From the NCBI GenBank assembly GCA_029781465.1, contig JAKOWQ010000434.1, positions 1 through 17,367 of the forward strand: a stretch of DNA of 17,367 nucleotides. The letters are read 5' to 3'. Below are positions 6,807 through 17,367 of the stretch, one piece after another. The notes beneath the pieces were generated by a model that was not told the DNA's origin, did not search any database, and saw only the letters and a program-made list of their open reading frames with translations. A program made the position numbers and the translations under genes. This DNA comes from Pseudomonadota bacterium. GTDB lineage: Bacteria; Pseudomonadota; Alphaproteobacteria; Sphingomonadales; Sphingomonadaceae. How positions within the stretch are numbered: the stretch's first letter is position 1; each line of letters opens with the position of its first letter.

Positions 6807-8124
6807 CCGCCTCGAGCCGCTCCAGCGCTGCTTCGCGCCCGATCAGTGGCAGCAGGGCCGCCATGTCGGGGCCGTGGTCCATCCCGGTCAGCGCCTGGCG
6901 CAGCGGCAGGAACAGCGCCTTGCCCTTGCGGTCGCTGGCCTGCTTGAGCGCACCGGTAAGGGTCTGCCAATCCGCCCCGCCCTTGCCGAGCAACTCTGCG
7001 GCCTGGGCGAGGTAGGCCCGATCCGCCTCATCCAGCCTCGGCGCGGTCACCGGCCCGGTCACGATCCGCCACCAGTCCGCAGCCTCGGAAATATGTTCAA
7101 GGTTGGGGCGGATCGCGTCCCAGGCGGCCTCCCCCATTCCTGCGGGCAACAGATGCGCCACCCGCGCGAAGGGCAGGCGGTGGACGATCTGGGCGTTGAG
7201 CCGGTGCAGCTCGGCCTCGTCGAAGCGGGCCGGGGCGCGGCCGAAATGGCCAAGGTCGAAATTGTCGATCAGCACCTCACGCTCGGCAATCGGCTCGACC
7301 GGGTCGGACGTGCCGAGCCGGGCGAGCAGGGCCACCAGTGCCTCGGGCTCGATCCCTTCCGCGCGCAGCGCCGCGACGCCCAGCGAGCCGAGCCGCTTGG
7401 AAAGCTTGCCCTCGGTTCCGGTCAGCAGTGCCTCGTGCGCAAAGCGCGGCGGCGACGCCCCCAGCGCCGCGAACATCTGGATCTGCGTCGCGGTGTTGGA
7501 CACGTGATCCTCGCCGCGCAGCACGTCGGTCACCTCCATGGCGATGTCGTCGATCACGCTGGGGAGCAGATAGAGCCATGAACCGTCGGCGCGGCGCACC
7601 ACCGGATCGCTCATCTTGGCGGGCTCGAAATGCTGCTTGCCCCGGATCGCGTCGGTCCATTCGATCGGCGCCGTGTGATCGAGCCGGAAACGCCAGTGCG
7701 GGCTTTCCCCCGCCGCCGCCCTGGCCGCGTGATCGGCTTCGGTAAGCTGAAGCGCCGCGCGATCGTAGATCGGCGGCAGTCCGCGCCCGAGCAGCACCTT
7801 GCGCTTGAGATCGAGCTCCTGCGCGGTCTCATAGCAGCGATAGACCCGCCCCGCCGCGATCAGCTTCCGGAATTCCGCCTCGTAAAGATCAAACCGGGCC
7901 GACTGGCGCTCCTCGCCGTCCCAGCCCAGGCCGAGCCATTCGAGATCGGCCTTGATCGCCGCAACGTGCTCCTCGCGGCTGCGCTCCAGGTCGGTATCGT
8001 CGATCCGCAGCAGAAAACGCCCGCCGTGCTTCTTCGCCAGCAGCCAGCAATGCAGCGCGGTGCGCACGTTGCCGACATGCAGCGTGCCGGTCGGGCTGGG
8101 GGCGAAACGGGTGGTAACAGTCAT
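6781..8124 (-). CDS. gltX: Glutamate--tRNA ligase
   Basis: GluRS attaches glutamate to tRNA-Glu. The 447-residue protein has the class I signature FAPSPTGTLHVGN with the HIGH-equivalent HVGN at residues 16-19, and the KMSKS-equivalent KLSKR at 240-244. The C-terminal half (from about residue 290) is the helical anticodon-binding region, so this is a full GluRS and not the shorter GluQ-RS. Many alphaproteobacteria carry two gltX copies and make Gln-tRNA through GatCAB; whether this copy is discriminating cannot be read from the sequence alone. ATG 8122-8124 lies only six bases after the nadE stop, with no clear ribosome site of its own, so translational coupling is likely. The last 26 bp overlap the end of trxC on the other strand. 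Confidence 0.95.
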   Translation of the reverse strand: MTVTTRFAPSPTGTLHVGNVRTALHCWLLAKKHGGRFLLRIDDTDLERSREEHVAAIKADLEWLGLGWDGEERQSARFDLYEAEFRKLIAAGRVYRCYETAQELDLKRKVLLGRGLPPIYDRAALQLTEADHAARAAAGESPHWRFRLDHTAPIEWTDAIRGKQHFEPAKMSDPVVRRADGSWLYLLPSVIDDIAMEVTDVLRGEDHVSNTATQIQMFAALGASPPRFAHEALLTGTEGKLSKRLGSLGVAALRAEGIEPEALVALLARLGTSDPVEPIAEREVLIDNFDLGHFGRAPARFDEAELHRLNAQIVHRLPFARVAHLLPAGMGEAAWDAIRPNLEHISEAADWWRIVTGPVTAPRLDEADRAYLAQAAELLGKGGADWQTLTGALKQASDRKGKALFLPLRQALTGMDHGPDMAALLPLIGREAALERLEAASRPGAPS

Positions 8125-8130
8125 GGTTGG

Positions 8131-9792
8131 TCAGGCCGAACGAAACGCGTTGGTGATCGGATAGCGGCGGTCGCGTCCGAAATTGCGGGTGCCGAGCTTG
8201 ACCCCCGGCGGGGCCTGGCGGCGCTTGTATTCGGCCACGTAGAGCAAACGCTCGATCCGCACCACGGTTTCGCGCTCGAACCCTTCGCTGACCAGCTGAT
8301 CGACCGATTTTTCGTGCTCGACCAGGCCGAGCAGGATGCCGTCGAGCACGGCATAGGGCGGCAGCGAATCCTCGTCCTTCTGGTCGGGGCGCAGTTCGGC
8401 GGAAGGGGGGCGGGTGATGATCGCCTCGGGCATCACCGGGCCATCCGGCCCCAGGCCGAGCGCGGGCTTGTGCGCGTTGCGCCAGCGGCTGATCGCGAAG
8501 ACGGTGGTCTTGTAGGCATCCTTCAGCGGGTTGTAGCCGCCGGCCATGTCGCCATAGATCGTGGCATAGCCCACGCTCATCTCGCTCTTGTTGCCGGTGG
8601 TCAGCAGCATCGGGCCAAACTTGTTGGACAGCGCCATCAGCGTCACGCCCCGGATGCGCGACTGGACGTTTTCCTCGGTGATATCGACGTCCTTGTCGGC
8701 GAAAGTGCCTTCGAGCATCGCGTCGAACGCCACCACAGCCGGGTTGATCGGGATGGTCTCGTAACGGCAGCCGATCATCCGTGCGCATTCGGTAGCCAGA
8801 TCGAGGCTCAGCTGGCTGGTGAAGCGGCTCGGCAGCATCACGCTCCACACCCGCTCCGGCCCCAGCGCGTCGGCGGCGATCGCGGCGCAGATCGCGCTGT
8901 CGATCCCGCCCGAAAGCCCCAGCACCACGCCGGGGAAGCGGTTGCGGTCCACATAGTCGCGCAGAGCCATGACCATCGCGCAGTAGATGTCCTCGGGATG
9001 GTCGGCGAGGCGGGCGATCGCGCCCTGGTCGCAGCGCCAGCCCTTGGCGGTGCGGGTCCAGCGGGTCAGCACTTCCTGCTCCACCCAGTCGGCCATTTGC
9101 ACTGCCAGGCCGCCATCGCCGTTGACCACGAAGCTGGCCCCGTCGAACACCAGCTCATCCTGTCCGCCGACCCGGTTGAGATAGGCGAGCGGTAGCCCGG
9201 TATCGGCGGCGCGGCGCTTGGCTACGCCTTCGATCCGCAGCGTGTCCTTGTCGATCTCGTAGGGGCTGCCGTTGATGCAGATCAGCAGCTCGGCCCCGAA
9301 ATCGGCGAGGTGGCGGCAGACGTCGGGGTGCCACACGTCCTCGCAGATCGGCAGGCCGATCATCACCCCGCGGAACACCACCGGTTCGGGCAGGGGGCCG
9401 GGCTGGAACAGCCGCATCTCGTCGAAAGTGCCGTAGTTGGGCAGCTCATGCTTGAGGCGGATCGCCGCGATCTTACCCTGATCGAGCAGGGCGATGCCGT
9501 TGTGGAGATTGCCGTCAACCACGAAGACCGAGCCGACCAGCATCGCCGGGCCGCCATCGGCGGTCGCTTCGGCCAGGGCATCGAGTTCGGCCGCCGCGCG
9601 TTCGATCAGAGCCGGTTTGAGCACCAGATCCTCGGGCGGGTAGCCGATCAGCTGCATTTCGGGAAAGACGATCAGATCGGCCCCGGCGGCACGGGCGCGG
9701 GTGCGCGCGGCGAGCATCGCGGCGGCATTGCCGGCAATGTCTCCGACCGACTGGCTGAGCTGGGCGAGAGTGATGGCAAGCGTATCGACCAT
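8131..9792 (-). CDS. nadE: Glutamine-dependent NAD+ synthetase
   Basis: NadE makes NAD+ from nicotinic acid adenine dinucleotide, ATP and ammonia, the ammonia being released from glutamine by the N-terminal amidase. From ATG 9792 the protein has 553 residues. The nitrilase-type triad is E45 (FPE), K114 (RLKHELPNYG) and C150 (LPICEDVW). The synthetase P-loop SGGIDS is at 294-299, and a TTGNKSE segment follows. I prefer ATG 9792 over the in-frame alternative start at 9858, because AGGGA lies seven bases before it and the homologous region starts there; the longer form would add 22 low-similarity residues and run into the divergent hydrolase gene. It is the first gene of a short operon with gltX, and its promoter must lie in the 41-bp gap or inside the opposite gene. 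Confidence 0.95.
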   Translation of the reverse strand: MVDTLAITLAQLSQSVGDIAGNAAAMLAARTRARAAGADLIVFPEMQLIGYPPEDLVLKPALIERAAAELDALAEATADGGPAMLVGSVFVVDGNLHNGIALLDQGKIAAIRLKHELPNYGTFDEMRLFQPGPLPEPVVFRGVMIGLPICEDVWHPDVCRHLADFGAELLICINGSPYEIDKDTLRIEGVAKRRAADTGLPLAYLNRVGGQDELVFDGASFVVNGDGGLAVQMADWVEQEVLTRWTRTAKGWRCDQGAIARLADHPEDIYCAMVMALRDYVDRNRFPGVVLGLSGGIDSAICAAIAADALGPERVWSVMLPSRFTSQLSLDLATECARMIGCRYETIPINPAVVAFDAMLEGTFADKDVDITEENVQSRIRGVTLMALSNKFGPMLLTTGNKSEMSVGYATIYGDMAGGYNPLKDAYKTTVFAISRWRNAHKPALGLGPDGPVMPEAIITRPPSAELRPDQKDEDSLPPYAVLDGILLGLVEHEKSVDQLVSEGFERETVVRIERLLYVAEYKRRQAPPGVKLGTRNFGRDRRYPITNAFRSA

Positions 9793-9833
9793 TCCCGCTT
9801 CCCTAGGGCCAAGCGAGAGGCTAGCCAAGGCGG

Positions 9834-10967
9834 ATGATCGACCAGACCGCCTTTGCACAGGCTTTCGCTTCCGCCAACCTGCCCGGCGCCGTGGGCATGA
9901 TCGTCGATGCCGGGGGTGTGCGCTTCTCCGAGGCGCTGGGAGTGGCCGACGTGAACAGCGCCGCGCCGATGGCCGAGGACACCCAGTTCCAGATCGCCTC
10001 GATGACCAAGGCGCTGGTTTCGCTCGCGGCGATGCAGCTGGTCGAGCAGGAGCGGATCGGCCTCGATGACCCGATCGGCACCGTCCTGCCCGATCTGGCC
10101 GATCCGCAGGTGCTGCTGGGCTTCGATCCCCAAGGCAAGCCGCTGCTGCGCGCTGCGGCGCGTCCGATCACCCTGCGCCACCTGCTGACCCACACCGCAG
10201 GGCTGGGCTATTTCTTCATCCATCCCGAGGTGCTGCAATATTTCGGCGCGGTGGGGATGCCCGCGCCCGGCTCGATCGCCTCGCTGCGGATGCCGCTGAT
10301 GTTCGATCCGGGCGAGCGCTGGGAATATTCGGTGGCGATCGACTGGGCGGGCCTGGCGGTCGAGGCGGTGACCGGGCAGCGACTGGGCGATTACATGGCC
10401 GAGCATGTCTTTGCCCCGCTGGGGATGACCGCGACCGGGTTTCACCAGACCCTGCCCGAAGGCGCGGCGCAGGTCCATGTCCGCGACGGCGAGGGAAAGC
10501 TCAAGGTCCAACCGATGTTCCTCGGCGGGGGCGAGTTCGACATGGGCGGCGGCGGATTGACCGGAACCGCGCCCGACTATGCCCGCTTCGTGCGCGCGAT
10601 GCTGCGCGGGGGCGAGCTTGACGGGCAGCGCGTGCTGCGCCCGGAAACCGTGGCCGAGATGTGCCGCAACCAGACCGGCGCGCTGCGCGCCGGATACATG
10701 GGCAGCGCCATGCCCAATCTGGCCCAGCCCTACGATACTTTCCCCGATCAGCACACCGGCTGGACCCTCGGCTTTCTGACCAACCCCGAACCCGGCCCCA
10801 ACGGGCGTTCGGCGGGCAGCCTCGCCTGGGCGGGGATTTTCAATTCCTACTACTGGATCGATCCGGCCAAGGGCCTTGGCGGTGTGTTCATGAGTCAGCT
10901 TTCGCCCTTCGGCGATGCCGGTGCGCTCGCTTGCTTCGGCGCGCTGGAACGGATGGCCTACGCCTGA
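9834..10967 (+). CDS. Serine hydrolase, beta-lactamase / family VIII esterase fold
   Basis: The 377-residue protein belongs to the beta-lactamase class C / penicillin-binding-protein-like superfamily. It has the nucleophile motif SMTK (S56, K59). In place of Y-x-N there is YSV (Y165), and in place of K-T-G there is WAG (332-334). Loss of KTG for W-x-G together with a Y-S-x motif is typical of family VIII carboxylesterases such as EstB, so esterase activity is likelier than antibiotic resistance. There is no signal peptide, which also argues against a periplasmic beta-lactamase. The ribosome site is weak (GAGAGG at 9815-9820, 13 nt away). It diverges from nadE with 41 bp between starts and ends at a strong hairpin terminator. 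Confidence 0.88.
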   Translation: MIDQTAFAQAFASANLPGAVGMIVDAGGVRFSEALGVADVNSAAPMAEDTQFQIASMTKALVSLAAMQLVEQERIGLDDPIGTVLPDLADPQVLLGFDPQGKPLLRAAARPITLRHLLTHTAGLGYFFIHPEVLQYFGAVGMPAPGSIASLRMPLMFDPGERWEYSVAIDWAGLAVEAVTGQRLGDYMAEHVFAPLGMTATGFHQTLPEGAAQVHVRDGEGKLKVQPMFLGGGEFDMGGGGLTGTAPDYARFVRAMLRGGELDGQRVLRPETVAEMCRNQTGALRAGYMGSAMPNLAQPYDTFPDQHTGWTLGFLTNPEPGPNGRSAGSLAWAGIFNSYYWIDPAKGLGGVFMSQLSPFGDAGALACFGALERMAYA

Positions 10968-10973
10968 CGGCAA

Positions 10974-11003
10974 CGGCCGCAAGCGCCGGAACGCTTGCGG
11001 CCG
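10974..11003. terminator. 12-bp-stem hairpin between convergent genes, probably bidirectional terminator
   Basis: CGGCCGCAAGCG (10974-10985) pairs perfectly with CGCTTGCGGCCG (10992-11003) around a 6-nt loop. It starts six bases after the serine hydrolase stop. On the plus strand it is followed by CTGTTTGTAG, a short T-rich run; on the minus strand no T-run follows. It lies 22 bp beyond the stop of the convergent autotransporter gene, so it probably ends transcription from both sides, more efficiently for the hydrolase. Confidence 0.8.
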
Positions 11004-11024
11004 CTGTTTGTAGTGACGCTTGCC

Positions 11025-13742
11025 TCAGAAGGCGACAGCCACACCCAGTGAGGCGCGGTCGCTCGAAAGGTCGCCGTCGCGCAGGCCGCGGTATTCGAGC
11101 CGCACCGTCGTCGCCGGGCTGACCTTGGCGGTCAGCGCCGCGCCGTATTCGAAGGCATCGTCGCTGGTGCCGTCGCTCTGCACGGTCCAGACGGCATTGC
11201 CCAGCCCGACACCGCGCAGCGCCGCGCTGTCGCCGCTCAGCCGGTGCAGCCAGTTGCCGAACACGCCCGCGTCGAGCTTGCCCTTGATGCGGAAGTTGGC
11301 CTCGGCGCCCAGCTTGGTGTGCGCGGTGTTCCACTCACCCTTGGCGAGGCTCAGCGCGGTGTTGACGTCGGGGGCGCTCTCCTGAACCGCGTCGGCCGAG
11401 GTGTTGGCGAACGAAAGGCCCGCCACCGGCTGGATCGTGCCGCGGCTGCCCAGCGGCAAGGTCAGCCGCGCCTCGAGCGAACCATAGAACGTTTCCATGT
11501 TGTAGCTGCTGTGCGCCACCGAATTGCCCGAAAGCAGGGTCATCGCACGGGCGGTGCGGGTTTCGGTGGTGCTCCAGCCGGCCATCGCGCCGATCCGCAG
11601 CGGACCCACATCCTTGGCGCCATAGACGAACAGCGATCCTTCGCTGAGCCTGGAGGTCGAACCAGCGACCGAATTGGCATCGGTTTCGGCATAGCCGCCG
11701 CCGATCCCCAGCCGGACCCCGGGCTTGTTGAGCACGTGGATCCCGGCGACGAATCCATAGCGATCGGCCTTGAAGCCTTCCGAAGCCGGAGTGTCGCCCA
11801 CCTTGAGATGCTGGGCCGCGATCCGGGTCCAGATCGCCGGACGGTTGCGGCCATCGTCGCAGCTGTCCTGGCGCTGCTCGCCGCTGGCCTTGCGATCGGT
11901 GTCGGCGGCGCAATCGCCGATCCCCAGCGCTGCCGCGTCGAGCACGCTTTGCGTGGTCTCGCGCGCGGTGGTGTTGGCCAGCAGCATGTTGTGGGCATGC
12001 ATTTCACCCGACATCTGCTGGAATGCGGTGCCGTATTGCGCGGCGTCCATCCCGTAGAGGCCGTTGAACAGCGACTGCAGGTTGCCGCTGCGGGTGCCCG
12101 CTGCCGGACGGACCGGATCGAGGCCGGCCGCCGCCGCGATCCCGTTGAGCTTCCAACCGCTGGCACTGCCCAGCGTGGCAAAGCTGCCCGGGGTTACCAC
12201 CAGCTGCACGTTCTTGGTGTTGTAGAGCACATCGAAGCGCTGGTTGGTCCCCATGCCGCTGGCCGGCTGGACGACCGAGGCGAACTGCCCCGACACCGCA
12301 TCGGCGGTGACGATGGTGAACCTGTCACCCAGCACCGGGGTAAAGTTGTTGTTGCCCCCGGTGATCCCGCGCAGCACCGGACGCAGCGTGCCGCCAGCGG
12401 TGAAGGGCGAGCCGATCGACATCGCCAGCCGGTCATAGGTGCCCGCGCCGCCGGTCGCGACATAGTTGCGCCCGTCGATATCGATCGCGAAGTTCGACCC
12501 GCTGGCAAGGATGACATTCGCCGCCCCGACCGAAAGTGTGCCGATCGTATCGCCCGGCGCCAGAGTGCCGCCCGAGGCGACGCTGATGTTGCCGATCACC
12601 GGACCCACACCCGAAAGCGTACCGCCGCTGTTGACCGTGACGCCGATCGTCGAAAGCGCGGCATTGACCTTAAGCGTGCCGGCATTGACCAGTACCGGGC
12701 CGTCGATGGTGTTGATCCCGCCAAAGATCAGCGTGCCCAGACCCAGCTTGGTCATCCCGCCGGTGCCGCTGAACTGGCCAGTAAAGGCAATGGTGTTGCC
12801 ATCGGTATCGATCGAGCCGCCCTGGCTCTGGATCGTGAAATTGGTCGCGATCGGCCCAGCCGTATCGACCTTGAGCGTGCCGCCGACGAAATTGGGATTG
12901 ACCTGGTTCGCGCCCAGTTCGGTGGTGGTGTAGAATGCCTTGGCCGTGTCGATATCGGGGATACCGCCCCCGATCGGGATCAGGATCGTCGATCCCTTGA
13001 CCACGTCGGTGCTGGGATCGAAGTTCACATTGCCGTTGGCCAGGGGGATCGCGTTGCCGAACCCGTCAACATAGACATAGCCGGCGTGGCCGCCCCAGTA
13101 ACAGTCGACCGCCATGAACACGAGCTTGTAGTCATGCCCGCTGGTCGTATCGATGTCCTCAACCTTCCAGTCGGTGGTGACAAAGTAGCCCGCGGGGCGG
13201 AAGATCGTCGAATTCTGCGCGGTATAGGCGCTGTAGGCGATGTTGGTGAGCACCGTGTTGGTGGTCTGGTCGACCACCTTGATGATGAACGAGGGGCTGT
13301 CGTTCTCACCGTGCGAAGGTTCGAGCACCGCGTTCCAGGCATAATAGAGCTTGTTGCCGGTGTAATTGGTGACTGTCTGCGACAGGCCGGTGATATCGTT
13401 GCCGCCCGAGGAATTGTTGAGCCGCAGCGCATAGTTGCCGGCAAACACGGTCTGTTCGCCGGTGATCGGATCGGTGGTGCCCGCATTCATGATCGTGGCG
13501 AGCGTGGCCGAACCGCTGCATTCGGATTCGGGAACCGGCCAGGTGCCGCTGTACCACTTGCCTCCGCAGGTGGTCCAACCCGTGGCATCGCCGGTTTCGA
13601 ACCCCGGATTGTCCAGCGTGCCGACCGAGTCGGCGAGTGCCGGGGTGGCCGCGCAGGTTGCCAGCAAAGCAGCCAGCAGCGCGGCGCGCCGTCCGCGAAC
13701 TTCGGTGGCGCGGTGGGCGGAGGTTTCGGCACACATGGTCAT
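11025..13742 (-). CDS. Autotransporter (type Va) with lectin-like N-terminal module and passenger repeats
   Basis: This 905-residue surface protein has an N-terminal signal peptide (RGRR, then a hydrophobic stretch, cleavage probably after ALA at residue 37). Residues 39-232 look like a beta-sandwich, carbohydrate-binding-type module: it opens with NPGFETGDATGW (45-56) and closes with YVYVDGF (222-228), and contains several Cys. Residues around 330-450 carry passenger-associated beta-helix repeats (KLGLGTLIFGG, VNAGTLKVNA, VASGGTLAPGD). About residues 635-905 form the autotransporter beta-barrel, ending in VAVAF with the terminal Phe expected of outer-membrane proteins. The start ATG 13742 is preferred over ATG 13736 because of AGGGGA about ten bases upstream. 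The passenger function is unknown; adhesion or glycan binding is plausible. It stands alone between a hairpin and a 334-bp intergenic region. Confidence 0.9.
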   Translation of the reverse strand: MTMCAETSAHRATEVRGRRAALLAALLATCAATPALADSVGTLDNPGFETGDATGWTTCGGKWYSGTWPVPESECSGSATLATIMNAGTTDPITGEQTVFAGNYALRLNNSSGGNDITGLSQTVTNYTGNKLYYAWNAVLEPSHGENDSPSFIIKVVDQTTNTVLTNIAYSAYTAQNSTIFRPAGYFVTTDWKVEDIDTTSGHDYKLVFMAVDCYWGGHAGYVYVDGFGNAIPLANGNVNFDPSTDVVKGSTILIPIGGGIPDIDTAKAFYTTTELGANQVNPNFVGGTLKVDTAGPIATNFTIQSQGGSIDTDGNTIAFTGQFSGTGGMTKLGLGTLIFGGINTIDGPVLVNAGTLKVNAALSTIGVTVNSGGTLSGVGPVIGNISVASGGTLAPGDTIGTLSVGAANVILASGSNFAIDIDGRNYVATGGAGTYDRLAMSIGSPFTAGGTLRPVLRGITGGNNNFTPVLGDRFTIVTADAVSGQFASVVQPASGMGTNQRFDVLYNTKNVQLVVTPGSFATLGSASGWKLNGIAAAAGLDPVRPAAGTRSGNLQSLFNGLYGMDAAQYGTAFQQMSGEMHAHNMLLANTTARETTQSVLDAAALGIGDCAADTDRKASGEQRQDSCDDGRNRPAIWTRIAAQHLKVGDTPASEGFKADRYGFVAGIHVLNKPGVRLGIGGGYAETDANSVAGSTSRLSEGSLFVYGAKDVGPLRIGAMAGWSTTETRTARAMTLLSGNSVAHSSYNMETFYGSLEARLTLPLGSRGTIQPVAGLSFANTSADAVQESAPDVNTALSLAKGEWNTAHTKLGAEANFRIKGKLDAGVFGNWLHRLSGDSAALRGVGLGNAVWTVQSDGTSDDAFEYGAALTAKVSPATTVRLEYRGLRDGDLSSDRASLGVAVAF

Positions 13743-14021
13743 TTGGATTTTCCCCTGATCTGGACAAGCAACATCGCCCCACGAAGCGCTCGCAAGGCAG
13801 GCGTTGTTACAGCACTGTCACAATGCCACATTCTTGCAGCTGGCAAGTTCGGCATCCAGAACAGGCTAAATCGAGTCGACTTTCAGAAATTGGAAAAACG
13901 CGCCAAGTAATAGATATTTCAATATTGACCTATTGGCTTGACGAATGGAGGGATATTCGCAGCCAGGCGGTCAAGTGCGAAGAGCGCCTGACGGGGCAGT
14001 TCCACCCGCAGTGTACGAAAA
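13743..14021. other. Intergenic region upstream of the autotransporter gene
   Basis: About 280 bp without a supportable gene, between the autotransporter start and the rpoC terminator. Part of it (about 13860-13960) is markedly richer in A and T than the rest of the window and includes the palindrome ATATTTCAATAT (13914-13925). It should hold the autotransporter promoter, but I cannot pick a convincing -35/-10 pair. The inverted repeat at 13804-13823 is listed separately. Confidence 0.6.
13804..13823. promoter_or_regulatory. Possible operator: inverted repeat upstream of autotransporter
   Basis: TTGTTACA (13804-13811) and TGTCACAA (13816-13823) form an inverted repeat with 7 of 8 positions matching, separated by four bases. 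It lies 62-81 bp before the autotransporter ATG. Read on the minus strand, TGTGACA and TGTAACA units can also be seen as direct repeats 11 bp apart, with a further TGTGGCA 8 bp before, a layout used by tandem winged-helix response regulators. No regulator is identified. Confidence 0.35.
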
Positions 14022-14047
14022 ACCCCGCCGGATCGCTCCGGCGGGGT
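14018..14047 (-). terminator. Rho-independent terminator of rpoC
   Basis: On the minus strand an 11-bp perfect stem (ACCCCGCCGGA at 14022-14032 on the plus strand paired with 14037-14047) with a 4-nt loop is followed directly by TTTTT (14018-14022). It begins about 30 bp after the rpoC stop codon. This is the classic form and the clearest terminator in the window. Confidence 0.93.
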
Positions 14048-14076
14048 CTTCGTTGTCCCTCGCGGTTGGCTGAGGC

Positions 14077-17367
<3,291 letters not shown>

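Noticed and set aside
7630..9195. 521-codon plus-strand open frame across the gltX/nadE junction
   Set aside because: It covers two clear genes on the other strand and shows no domain; it is an antisense shadow.
9793..9858. Longer nadE start at 9858
   Set aside because: It would add 22 residues without family similarity and overlap the divergent hydrolase gene; ATG 9792 has a well-placed AGGGA.
11244..13910. 888-codon plus-strand open frame opposite the autotransporter
   Set aside because: The minus strand has a signal peptide, passenger repeats, a beta-barrel and a terminal Phe. The plus-strand frame has only biased antisense composition and extends past the start of the real gene without a ribosome site.

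Overview
This is a GC-rich chromosomal segment from an alphaproteobacterium, most likely a member of the Sphingomonadales (Novosphingobium/Erythrobacter-like). The assignment rests on the style of GlnD, GluRS, NadE and RpoC, the consistent high GC in third codon positions, and an FNR/FixK-type box. It is inferred from remembered family resemblance, not from a database search. Almost all genes are core metabolism or information processing. There is no phage, insertion sequence, CRISPR array, rRNA or tRNA in the window.

Layout. Positions 1-4252 (+ strand) hold the end of an acyl-CoA ligase gene, then glnD (nitrogen-signalling PII uridylyltransferase, start overlapping the preceding stop), then an FkbM-type methyltransferase. 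A 162-bp palindromic element (4249-4410) sits between this run and the convergent asd gene, and it supplies the stop codons of both neighbours. Positions 4407-6242 (- strand) hold asd, a tiny threonine-rich ORF followed by GC-rich hairpins just upstream of asd, an AhpD-like carboxymuconolactone decarboxylase family protein, and a two-helix small membrane protein. The divergent region 6243-6362 carries an FNR/FixK-like box. trxC (+) follows and overlaps tail-to-tail with gltX (-), which lies 6 bp downstream of nadE (-). A cytoplasmic serine hydrolase of the beta-lactamase fold (+) diverges from nadE and ends at a strong hairpin shared with the convergent autotransporter gene (-, 11025-13742). 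After a 334-bp intergenic region holding the autotransporter promoter area and the rpoC terminator, rpoC (-) runs off the right edge.

How the genes relate. glnD sets the nitrogen state through PII. asd feeds lysine, diaminopimelate, threonine, methionine and isoleucine synthesis. trxC and the CxxC AhpD-like protein are redox functions flanking a possible oxygen-responsive promoter. nadE and gltX form a short housekeeping operon. The autotransporter is the only clear surface or accessory gene.

I do not see an obviously new multi-gene system. The most interesting candidate is the Thr/Ile-rich mini-ORF with mutually exclusive hairpins ahead of asd. It resembles the logic of amino-acid attenuation (as at enterobacterial thrL), although its terminator lacks a good U-tract. 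Next are the palindromic element that donates both stop codons, the FNR-like box, and the autotransporter with a lectin-like amino-terminal module.
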